This document shows, piece by piece, positions 1-7,186 of a stretch of DNA of 49,508 nucleotides. The notes below the pieces were generated by a model. That model did not search any database, was not told where the DNA came from, and saw only the letters and a list, made by a program, of their open reading frames with translations. The stretch is from an uncultured Lachnospiraceae bacterium. GTDB taxonomy: Bacteria > Bacillota > Clostridia > Lachnospirales > Lachnospiraceae. The first letter of the stretch is position 1. The number at the start of each line of letters is the position of its first letter. A program made the translations under genes and the position numbers. The DNA lies in contig CAJTTT010000024.1 of the NCBI GenBank assembly GCA_910579285.1, forward strand, positions 1 to 49,508, read 5' to 3'.

Positions 1-2
1 CG

Positions 3-3000
3 GCGGAGCCGACAGAGCCTGTCAATCCGACAGAACCACCGGAGCCGACAGAGCCGATTAATCCGACAGATCCAACAGAGCCTGAGCCTGTACGGCCGGA
101 ACTGCCGGAGGACGGCACATACTGCATATTGAAATTCACCTATGTGGAGACGGAGGCGGAAGAGTTCCTGTATCAGATCAGGGAAGTCTTTCCGATTTCA
201 GAGCAGGAGGGCGTTCCGCGTCCTTATGACAGCTATTTGCTGGAAAAAGGATTTTTACAGGACAGCCTGAATACGGTGGATGGAGATAACGATATTTTTG
301 CCGCGGAGCCTGCACTGGAAGGGCAGTTTGAGTATGTGGGCGGCGGCCGGGGAATGTATAAACTTACCAGAATGCGCACCGCGGAAAACATTGCCGCCAT
401 GACGGGCAAAGCGCCGCAGGATGCGGAGGAACAGAAGAACGGCTCGGAGGAATCCGATGCGCCGGACGGACAGGATGCCGATGTGCAGGGAGTCAGCGTG
501 CGTGCGGCGGAAAGCGGTTCCGTGCATTATGTAGAGGTGCAGAATGCGCCCGTGTATATACGGTGCACAGGTGGAAACGACTGGCTGAGACGCTATGTGT
601 TCAATTCCCTGAAATCCCAGGACAATGACTCCGATGATTTTGCAATCACCGTGAATACCGTGCTGGCGGGCGATGTCACCTACGAGATGGTGCAGGAGGC
701 AGACCTTGTCTATCTGGAGGATGGCATGGGGCTGTATCTTCACCCGGATGCGGAGAAAAGCTATATCGGCACGGAGGCTGCGGGAAACACGGCAGACGGA
801 CTGGCAGATGTTTCCGACAGTGTTATCACCTGTCTGCTGGAGGAGGCAGTGCAGTCCTTAAAGCCTGTCATCGTGGACTATGGGGTGATAGAGGATCAGG
901 ATAAATATGCGGGCAGCAACTATCAGAAGCTGGCGAAAGCTTTTTTGAAAAAGGATCTTGCCGCCTTCTATACCGAGATGGCCAAGTCGGGTAATCTGGC
1001 GGATAATATCCTGATGAACGTTGACAAAGACCTCAAGGATCATCCGAATAAAAAGGACAATGATTATCATTATGTAAACCGCAATATTTATCTTGTGAAC
1101 GGTACGCCTCTTGTGGGGGACGATTTCCCGGAAACAATGGATAAAGACAAGGCGAAAGCTGGATTTGGAGAGGTGCTGGCGGCGATCCGGGCGGAAAATG
1201 TTCTGCTGCCCGAGGATGAGAAAATCTCTGAGAAGGTCAGCAAGGCGATGGCCGTGCAGTATATCATCAATTACTCCCTTGGACTGGTCGGGGAGTACAA
1301 GGATCTGTCCATTCTGGAGCTGCAGCCGACGGCGAATATGAAATCGGACCTGCACCGCGATGCCAACGAGGATAAGGGCAGCGTTGTCCTGTTCTGGCAG
1401 AGAGAGGACAGGGACGGGGAAGGGCAGCAGATTCTCAGAAGTTCCAAACTGATAGAGACAAACGTCACGTTAAGTTCGGTGGCGGCGTTTAACAGCAGTT
1501 ATCAGGATATCAATGCCGATTACAATATGATCTTCATCGGTCTGGACGGGCAGCGTCTCTACCATGAGCCGGACAAAAACGGCAGAATGGAGGCGGCTTA
1601 TAACGATGAAGATTTGAACGGCAAGGTCTATCACACGGGCGACCGCGTGGCGAATGGCGACACCAGATACGACGCCAGCGATATCACGGAGCAGAAAAAG
1701 GATGCGCTCTTGGATTATCTGCGGGCCGGATATCCCATTGTGGTGGAGAATGACTGCTTTAAGGGCGGGAGCGCCCAGAAGGCGGACGAGAAGGACATCA
1801 ATACGAAATATATCGCCTCGGACACGCAGATGTATGATTTCCTCAAAGAAGCGGTCGCTATGGGAAGATCGGAAGAGGAGGACGACGAGGACCGCAGTGT
1901 CGGCATCTATACCATTGAGGATGTGCACAGCAGCGCCATGTTTACGATGCAGTTGAACGCCCAGAGGCCGAAAGTTGCGCTTCGGGCGGAGGAGGAGAAC
2001 GGCGGAAATGATTCTGAGGATGGGCAGAGGCCGGCTGACATGATCGAGGCGGTGGCTGTCCCCGAGAAACCGGGCGTCCTGCGTGGCACAATTGCGTACC
2101 GCATTACAAGCGACAGGGCAGGAGAAGATAAGGCTTATCAGGGCAGTCTGGACAGGCGCCTGTATCTGGACTTAAACTACGATGGCGTTTTTGCGCCGGA
2201 GGAAGAATATACCGGGTACGAGTATACGGAGACGGATGGCATCGGCAGTGTCAGTGTCGACTTTAATGAAGTTAACTTCGGTATCGTGCCCTGGAAACTG
2301 GAAGTGACGGATACCGATAACAGGTACCGGCGCGCCTCCACACAGGGATGCTTTACCTTGAGCGGCCGCAACAGGGCGAAGATCCGGGTACTGCAGATTC
2401 TTGACAATACGGCCAACGACTATGCCAATCTGCAGTCGATTTACGAGGATATAGAAAATTCCATGCTGGCCTACTATATGAAAGGTGCGGAGACTATCCT
2501 TAAGATGAACTGGGATATCGAGACGGTTACGCCGGGAGAGCTGGCGGGCCGCATTGACAAGAACACGAATTACCTCTCCCTCTGGGATGTGGTGGTACTT
2601 GGATTCGGTGAGAGCGGCAATCCGGGGAACGATGTGGTGAACGCTGTCAACCAGTACATTGACGATGGCGGGAGTGTAGTTGTCTCTTCGGCAGGCGCAT
2701 CGGCAGATCAGGGTAGACTTGGCATACCGGCGGCAGTTTTGGGACAGAGAGACGCGCAGACTTACGGAAAACTCGGTCTGCACAGTGAGTCCAAATTCCG
2801 CTATGAAGGAATAACAGCTGCTATGTTTAACAAGACGCCCAGCCTGTTCCTGGACCGTGTCAACGATGGCACGATTTCCAGATGGCCCTATCAGATTGAT
2901 GAGAGGGCACGGCTTGGCGGCAATACGGAAGTTTCGATGCCCGATTATCTGCTGGATATCGGAACAGCGCGGGGAGAGGGGCAGCCTTATGCAACGGCAT

Positions 3001-3740
3001 GGTTTACCCTGCTCGATTCGAATCTTTCAAAGGGCGCCTACAGTTCGTCACCCCGTGACGGCAGAAATAACTACTATGTATATAGTAAGGGCAATGTGGT
3101 GTATGTGGGACAGACGCAGTACGCTTATGTCTATGACACAGACAGCGGGATGGAGCCGGAAGGAGACGGCACCGATGAGTGCAGGATCTTTGTGAATGCG
3201 CTGATGGCGGCTTACAATGCCGGTGTGCACAGAGCCGACGTCTCCATTGTGGCGGGTTTTAACGGCGTCAACAAGGTGGAGAGCGTCACGGTTCCCTTTG
3301 ATGTGGCTTTCAAGGAAGACGGGGACGCCAAGGGCGGTATTTTGGGTGAAACGGTGGACGTGTATTTCCGCTTCACGGACAATAATATTGCCTGCGACAA
3401 GATTACAGAGCTTTCCCTCTTCTATAAGAATGCAGGTGCGGCGCCTGAGGCGGAGCTTCTTCTGCCCGGGGGCGGAATTAACAGCGCTGCATATACGGCC
3501 TTTACAAGTCCTGTCTGGGCGGTGGAGAATAACCGTCTGGTGGAAGTGTCCGGCGGAATTGTCCCGGATAAGGTGTACCGCGTCAAAGCGCCGCTGGCGG
3601 CTCTGCAGAATGGGAATGACGAGACTTCCCTGATCTGTGTGCTGCTCACGAACCGTTATACGCGGGCGGGTCAGAGCGTGGAGGCGCTGAGTATGGACAG
3701 CGTATCCCTGAACCGTGCCCAAATGTTCCTTCTGGAATAA
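3..3740 (+). CDS. Large secreted/surface protein, DUF5057-like, 5' end outside window
   Basis: The reading frame is open from the first bases. The codons before position 129 encode an acidic proline/threonine-rich linker (EPTEPVNPTEPPEPTEP and similar), so the TTG at 129 is not the true start and the signal peptide, if any, lies upstream. The visible part exceeds 1200 residues. Features seen: a calcium-loop-like DLNYDGVFAPEEEY around nt 2166; an amidotransferase-like block at about 2560-2700 (WDVVVLGFGESGNPG, then a DDGGSVVVSS strand); and RNNYYVYSKGNVVYVGQTQY near 3060-3120. The last two blocks recall the DUF5057 family of Lachnospiraceae secreted proteins, by memory only. No LPXTG anchor is seen at the C terminus. 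No function is known. It ends at a terminator and is not part of the comM unit. Confidence 0.75.
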   Translation, partial: AEPTEPVNPTEPPEPTEPINPTDPTEPEPVRPELPEDGTYCILKFTYVETEAEEFLYQIREVFPISEQEGVPRPYDSYLLEKGFLQDSLNTVDGDNDIFAAEPALEGQFEYVGGGRGMYKLTRMRTAENIAAMTGKAPQDAEEQKNGSEESDAPDGQDADVQGVSVRAAESGSVHYVEVQNAPVYIRCTGGNDWLRRYVFNSLKSQDNDSDDFAITVNTVLAGDVTYEMVQEADLVYLEDGMGLYLHPDAEKSYIGTEAAGNTADGLADVSDSVITCLLEEAVQSLKPVIVDYGVIEDQDKYAGSNYQKLAKAFLKKDLAAFYTEMAKSGNLADNILMNVDKDLKDHPNKKDNDYHYVNRNIYLVNGTPLVGDDFPETMDKDKAKAGFGEVLAAIRAENVLLPEDEKISEKVSKAMAVQYIINYSLGLVGEYKDLSILELQPTANMKSDLHRDANEDKGSVVLFWQREDRDGEGQQILRSSKLIETNVTLSSVAAFNSSYQDINADYNMIFIGLDGQRLYHEPDKNGRMEAAYNDEDLNGKVYHTGDRVANGDTRYDASDITEQKKDALLDYLRAGYPIVVENDCFKGGSAQKADEKDINTKYIASDTQMYDFLKEAVAMGRSEEEDDEDRSVGIYTIEDVHSSAMFTMQLNAQRPKVALRAEEENGGNDSEDGQRPADMIEAVAVPEKPGVLRGTIAYRITSDRAGEDKAYQGSLDRRLYLDLNYDGVFAPEEEYTGYEYTETDGIGSVSVDFNEVNFGIVPWKLEVTDTDNRYRRASTQGCFTLSGRNRAKIRVLQILDNTANDYANLQSIYEDIENSMLAYYMKGAETILKMNWDIETVTPGELAGRIDKNTNYLSLWDVVVLGFGESGNPGNDVVNAVNQYIDDGGSVVVSSAGASADQGRLGIPAAVLGQRDAQTYGKLGLHSESKFRYEGITAAMFNKTPSLFLDRVNDGTISRWPYQIDERARLGGNTEVSMPDYLLDIGTARGEGQPYATAWFTLLDSNLSKGAYSSSPRDGRNNYYVYSKGNVVYVGQTQYAYVYDTDSGMEPEGDGTDECRIFVNALMAAYNAGVHRADVSIVAGFNGVNKVESVTVPFDVAFKEDGDAKGGILGETVDVYFRFTDNNIACDKITELSLFYKNAGAAPEAELLLPGGGINSAAYTAFTSPVWAVENNRLVEVSGGIVPDKVYRVKAPLAALQNGNDETSLICVLLTNRYTRAGQSVEALSMDSVSLNRAQMFLLE
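6..104 (+). repeat. EPT/NPT-coding degenerate tandem repeat
   Basis: Short degenerate repeats of the type gagccgacagagcc and aatccgacaga encode a Pro-Thr-Glu linker, as often found between domains or at the cell-wall-spanning part of surface proteins. The repeat runs to the left edge of the window, so its full length is unknown. Confidence 0.75.
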
Positions 3741-3752
3741 AATAAGAAAACT

Positions 3753-3783
3753 GGAGCCTGCGCGATGTGCGCGGGCTCCTTTT
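3753..3783 (+). terminator. Rho-independent terminator of the surface-protein gene
   Basis: An 11-bp stem (ggagcctgcgc with gcgcgggctcc, one G-T wobble) with a 5-nt loop is followed by TTTT, 12 nt after the stop codon of the upstream gene. Confidence 0.85.
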
Positions 3784-3840
3784 CATATCAAAGCATTCTC
3801 TGAATCGAGCGTGCCGATGCCCGATTTTTTAAGGATTTTC

Positions 3841-3870
3841 TTGACAGAACCGCGTTCTCCGGCGCATAAT
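3841..3870 (+). promoter_or_regulatory. Candidate sigma-A promoter for comM-dprA
   Basis: A perfect -35 TTGACA (3841-3846) is followed after 18 nt by CATAAT (3865-3870). Transcription would start near 3877, giving a leader of about 150 nt before comM. Prediction from sequence only. Confidence 0.6.
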
Positions 3871-3898
3871 GATTCTACTGGGATTTCCCGGCTATTCT

Positions 3899-3933
3899 AA
3901 TTTCTGACATTCTGGCGTTTCGCCGCAGAAATT
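3899..3933 (+). promoter_or_regulatory. Two-part hairpin in the comM leader
   Basis: The arms AATTTCTG (3899-3906) and CAGAAATT (3926-3933) are perfect complements, with an inner GGCG-TTT-CGCC hairpin. There is no T-run, so it is not a simple terminator. The remaining bases of the 285-bp gap hold the promoter upstream and the comM ribosome binding site downstream, and nothing else I can name. Confidence 0.45.
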
Positions 3934-4025
3934 CAACAAACAGGGCAGTAAACGGGGTAAGTATCACAAAAAAGGCAGTTGTACCTTACAAGGTTTTGCA
4001 GCTGTGAGAAAAGGAGGACATGTGT

Positions 4026-5570
4026 TTGTTCAGTACAATTACATCGGGGGCGGTTTACGGTGTTCACAGCCATCTGATCCAGGTGGAGGTGGATATTTCC
4101 CAGGGACTGCCATGTTTTCAGATTGTAGGCCTGCCCGGTTCCGAGGTGCGGGAAGCCAGAGAGCGGGTGAAGGTGGCGCTCAAAAACGTGGGCGTCAGGC
4201 TGCCGCCCATGTGTATCAATGTGAATCTTTCCCCGGCGGATCTGCCGAAAAACGGCACCATGTTTGATCTGCCTGTGGCGGTGGGGATTATGACCGCACT
4301 TGGAAAAGTGAAGCAGGAGGCGGTGGATGGGACGCTTCTTCTGGGGGAGCTTGGCCTGTCGGGCGAATTAAAGCCTGTCCGTGGTGTGCTGCCTATCGCG
4401 AGAGAGGGGGCCAGACAGGGAATCCGAAGATGCGTCCTGCCCGCCGGGAATGCGTGGGAGGCCGCTCTGGTTGGGGATATGGAGAGCATCGGCGTGGGGA
4501 ATGTGAAGGAGGCGGCAGCGCTGCTTGCGGGGGAAGAGATTTCTGTGCCTGCGCCGACCGCAGCCCCGGATGAAGGAGCGGAAAAGGAGGAGGCGCTTGA
4601 CTTTTCCCAGATAAACGGGCAGCAGGGGCTGAAACGCGCTGCGGAAGTGGCAGCTGCCGGGTTCCACAATCTGCTGATTATAGGAGCGCCCGGTTCGGGC
4701 AAGACCATGCTGGCCAGACGGATTCCGTCTGTTCTGCCGCCGCTGACGGCCGAGGAGAGCCTGGAGGTGTCCACGATCTACAGTATCTGCGGGCGGCTGC
4801 ACGCAGCCGGAGCCCTGCGGACCATAAGGCCGTTTCTGAATCCCCATCACACCATAACGGGCCGCGCGCTTGCGGGCGGAGGCCGGATTCCCATGCCCGG
4901 GGTCATCAGTCTTGCCCACCGCGGCGTGCTCTTCTTAGATGAGCTTCCAGAGTTCAAACGGGAGACTCTTGATATTTTGAGACAGCCGCTGGAGGATAAG
5001 CGGGTGCAGATTGCCAGGAGCAGCGGAAGCTATGTTTATCCTGCGGATTTTATGCTGGTGGGGGCCATGAATCCCTGTCCCTGCGGTTTTTATCCCGACA
5101 GGGCGAGATGCCGCTGTACGCCCTTTGAGGTGAGGCGGTATTTAAACCGGGTGTCCGGGCCCATTCTGGACCGCATGGATATCTGTGTGGAAGCTGCGCC
5201 GATGGCCTTTGCGGATATGACTTCCGGCAGACGGGAGGAGACGAGCGCGCAGGTCAGGGAGCGGGTGATGGCGGCAAGAAAGAGACAGGAACACAGGTTT
5301 GCCGGGACGGGGATTCATTTCAATGCGGATATGGGAGCCGGGGACGTGGAGCGGTACTGTGTTCTGGGCGAGACGGAGCTTCGATACATGGAGCGGATGT
5401 TTTCCTGCCTGCAGCTTTCCGCCAGGGCTTACCATCGGATTCTGAAGGTGGCCAGAACCATCGCGGATCTGGATGACAGCGCCGGGATCGGGGAGATACA
5501 TCTGGCGGAGGCCATCTGTTACCGGCAGTCCGACCACAAGTATTGGAATGGAGGGGGTGATGCGGAATGA
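4026..5570 (+). CDS. comM: ComM/YifB-family Mg-chelatase-like AAA+ ATPase
   Basis: A YifB/ComM family ATPase of normal size (514 aa), related to the helicase that helps branch migration during natural transformation. Seen: an N-terminal Lon-S5-like part (CFQIVGLPGSEVREARERV; NLSPADLPKNGTMFDLP), Walker A GAPGSGKTM near residue 220, Walker B LFLDELPEF, a CPCGFYPD metal-type motif, and the C-terminal Mg_chelatase_C region. I chose TTG at 4026 (protein MFSTITSGAV) because AGGAGG at 4012-4017 is 8 nt from it but only 2 nt from the ATG at 4020, and MFST is the usual start in this family. The stop overlaps the dprA start (ATGA), implying translational coupling. A role in DNA uptake in this host is inference. 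Confidence 0.93.
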   Translation: MFSTITSGAVYGVHSHLIQVEVDISQGLPCFQIVGLPGSEVREARERVKVALKNVGVRLPPMCINVNLSPADLPKNGTMFDLPVAVGIMTALGKVKQEAVDGTLLLGELGLSGELKPVRGVLPIAREGARQGIRRCVLPAGNAWEAALVGDMESIGVGNVKEAAALLAGEEISVPAPTAAPDEGAEKEEALDFSQINGQQGLKRAAEVAAAGFHNLLIIGAPGSGKTMLARRIPSVLPPLTAEESLEVSTIYSICGRLHAAGALRTIRPFLNPHHTITGRALAGGGRIPMPGVISLAHRGVLFLDELPEFKRETLDILRQPLEDKRVQIARSSGSYVYPADFMLVGAMNPCPCGFYPDRARCRCTPFEVRRYLNRVSGPILDRMDICVEAAPMAFADMTSGRREETSAQVRERVMAARKRQEHRFAGTGIHFNADMGAGDVERYCVLGETELRYMERMFSCLQLSARAYHRILKVARTIADLDDSAGIGEIHLAEAICYRQSDHKYWNGGGDAE

Positions 5571-6760
5571 GAGCGATGGAGACAGGGCAGATGAGCGGAA
5601 ACGGAAAGCGCACAGCGATGGCAGCGGCAGAGGAGGAAAAGGCTTACATACACTGGCTGTATCAGGCGGCAGGCATGGGAAGCAGGGGGTTTCTGCGCGC
5701 GCTGGAGCCGTTTGGGACACCGCGGGAAATATATGGGATGACTCTGTCGGGCGCACTTTCAGAGAAACTGTCAGAACGGTTTCAGAAGAAGGCGGCCCGG
5801 ATGTCGGAGTTCAGCAGAGGCTATGATGTGGCGGGTGCGTACGGGCGCATGAGGGAGCGGGGGATCTTTCTGGTAACAGCGGGGGAGCCGCAGTTCCCGG
5901 AGCGTCTGAAAAGGATTCCGGACCCGCCCTGTGTGCTCTACTGTGCCGGGCGGCTTCCCCAGGAGGGGAAAAAGGCGGTGGCGGTGATCGGTGCAAGGGA
6001 CTGCACGGAGTATGGCAGGTACATGGCAGGGCAGTTTGGAGAGGCTCTGGCAAAGGCGGACGTACAGGTGGTCAGCGGCATGGCGAGAGGCGTGGACGGC
6101 ATCGGCCAGAGTGCCGCTCTGAGAGCGGGAGGATACTCGTTTGGCGTTCTCGGGTGCGGCGTGGACATCTGTTACCCGAGGGAGAACAGGTCCCTGTATG
6201 AGGCCCTGCTTGCGGATGGCGGCGTCTGTTCCGAATATCCGCCTGGAACCGAGCCGAGAGGCATTCTTTTTCCGCCGAGGAACCGCATTATCAGCGGACT
6301 TAGTGACGCGGTGCTGGTGGTGGAGGCGAGGGAGAGGAGCGGTACGCTGATTACGGTAGATATGGCGCTGGAGCAGGGAAAGGAGGTTTACGCGCTGCCG
6401 GGACGGGCCACTGATCCGCTAAGCGGCGGTTGTAACCGGCTGATCCGGCAGGGGGCCGGGCTGGTGTCATCGCCAAAAGAGCTTCTCGGTGAACTTCTGG
6501 AGGGGATTGCGGGGGATGATGCACGGCAGCCAAAAACTGCGCAGGGCAGGCTGGTATTTTTGGAGGGTGTGCAGGGACAATTGTGGGAAATTCTGGATTT
6601 TGATCCGCTGCCGGTCCAGGAGCTGCAGCGCAGATATGAGGAAAGATATGGAAAAACCATCGCGCTCCCGGCGCTGTTCCGGGAGCTTCTGGAGCTGTGC
6701 GCCGGCGGCTGTGCAGGGCAGATGGGCGGTGGGTATTTTATGCGCGCTTTGAAAACATAA
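5567..6760 (+). CDS. dprA: DNA-processing protein DprA (Smf)
   Basis: The family loads RecA on incoming single-stranded DNA in transformation and is also conserved in non-competent Firmicutes. Seen in 397 aa: an N-terminal helical/SAM-like segment (residues about 20-90), then the Rossmann-fold DprA domain with VAVIGARDCTEYG, VVSGMARGVDGIGQSAAL, GCGVDICYPREN, FPPRNRIISGLSDAVLVVEA and SGTLITVDMALEQGKEVYALPG, and a C-terminal winged-helix-like part. The ATG at 5567 overlaps the comM stop; in-frame ATGs at 5576, 5591 and 5618 are alternatives, since the first about 18 residues look unconserved. Its position before topA matches the smf-topA order of Bacillus subtilis. No terminator is seen after it. 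Confidence 0.95.
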   Translation: MRAMETGQMSGNGKRTAMAAAEEEKAYIHWLYQAAGMGSRGFLRALEPFGTPREIYGMTLSGALSEKLSERFQKKAARMSEFSRGYDVAGAYGRMRERGIFLVTAGEPQFPERLKRIPDPPCVLYCAGRLPQEGKKAVAVIGARDCTEYGRYMAGQFGEALAKADVQVVSGMARGVDGIGQSAALRAGGYSFGVLGCGVDICYPRENRSLYEALLADGGVCSEYPPGTEPRGILFPPRNRIISGLSDAVLVVEARERSGTLITVDMALEQGKEVYALPGRATDPLSGGCNRLIRQGAGLVSSPKELLGELLEGIAGDDARQPKTAQGRLVFLEGVQGQLWEILDFDPLPVQELQRRYEERYGKTIALPALFRELLELCAGGCAGQMGGGYFMRALKT

Positions 6761-6800
6761 AAAAATACATAAATAAACGGCAATGAATACATGCAGCCCC

Positions 6801-6829
6801 TTGACCGGGTTTCCCGCTTTACATATAAT
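6801..6829 (+). promoter_or_regulatory. Near-consensus sigma-A promoter for the 55-aa gene
   Basis: TTGACC (6801-6806), a 17-nt spacer and a perfect TATAAT (6824-6829) make this the best sigma-A match I found in the window. It lies between the dprA stop and the small gene at 6872. Confidence 0.8.
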
Positions 6830-6871
6830 TATTTTAAGAGCGGAATATCTGAAGGGAGGGAGTGAAACGAA

Positions 6872-7039
6872 ATGGAGGAAATCATGGGAATGACAGACAA
6901 TCAATACAAGGATTTTGTGGAAGCGATGAAAGAAAATCTGGTGGAACTACATGAGTACAAAGAGGCCGGTGACGATGCGGGATTTGAAAAAAAATACGGC
7001 CGTATCATGGAAAGACTTGAAAAATCGTTGAATCGGTGA
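6872..7039 (+). CDS. Small acidic/basic helical protein of 55 aa, unknown
   Basis: A 55-codon frame between dprA and topA (start MEEIMGMTDNQYKDF, end MERLEKSLNR). It is not a by-product of another gene: it has its own strong promoter, Shine-Dalgarno GGGAGGG (6854-6860) 11 nt upstream, and a terminator just after the stop. A second start, ATG at 6884 with GGAGG 5 nt upstream, would give 51 aa. The sequence predicts one or two charged amphipathic helices with no membrane segment or cysteine. I do not recognise a named family; similar short proteins seem to occur in other Lachnospiraceae by memory. No function can be assigned. Confidence 0.7.
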   Translation: MEEIMGMTDNQYKDFVEAMKENLVELHEYKEAGDDAGFEKKYGRIMERLEKSLNR

Positions 7040-7046
7040 GGAAAGG

Positions 7047-7073
7047 ACAGGCGGAAATGCAGCCGCCTGTTTT
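7047..7073 (+). terminator. Rho-independent terminator after the 55-aa gene
   Basis: The stem acaggcgg (7047-7054) pairs with ccgcctgt (7063-7070) around an 8-nt loop and runs into TTTT. It isolates the small gene from topA. Confidence 0.8.
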
Positions 7074-7104
7074 CCATTTTCTGGGTTTGGATCGTAATTT
7101 ACCC

Positions 7105-7133
7105 TTGCAAGCATTTGCAATTTGGTGTATAGT
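7105..7133 (+). promoter_or_regulatory. Candidate sigma-A promoter of topA
   Basis: TTGCAA (7105-7110), 17 nt, TATAGT (7128-7133), about 50 nt before the topA start. A second TTTGCAA within the spacer makes a short direct repeat. Confidence 0.65.
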
Positions 7134-7186
7134 GTTGCACGTTAGACAGGGTAAAACCGTAAAATGACACAGACAGGGGAATCGCT

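Noticed and set aside
6..104. CRISPR-like repeat at the left edge
   Set aside because: The repeats are degenerate, have no spacers and keep a protein-coding frame.
129..131. TTG at 129 as start of the first gene
   Set aside because: The same frame is open through all preceding bases and encodes a typical linker, so the gene begins left of the window.
4020..4022. ATG at 4020 as comM start
   Set aside because: Only 2 nt from AGGAGG; TTG at 4026 has 8-nt spacing and gives the usual family N terminus. Kept as an alternative.
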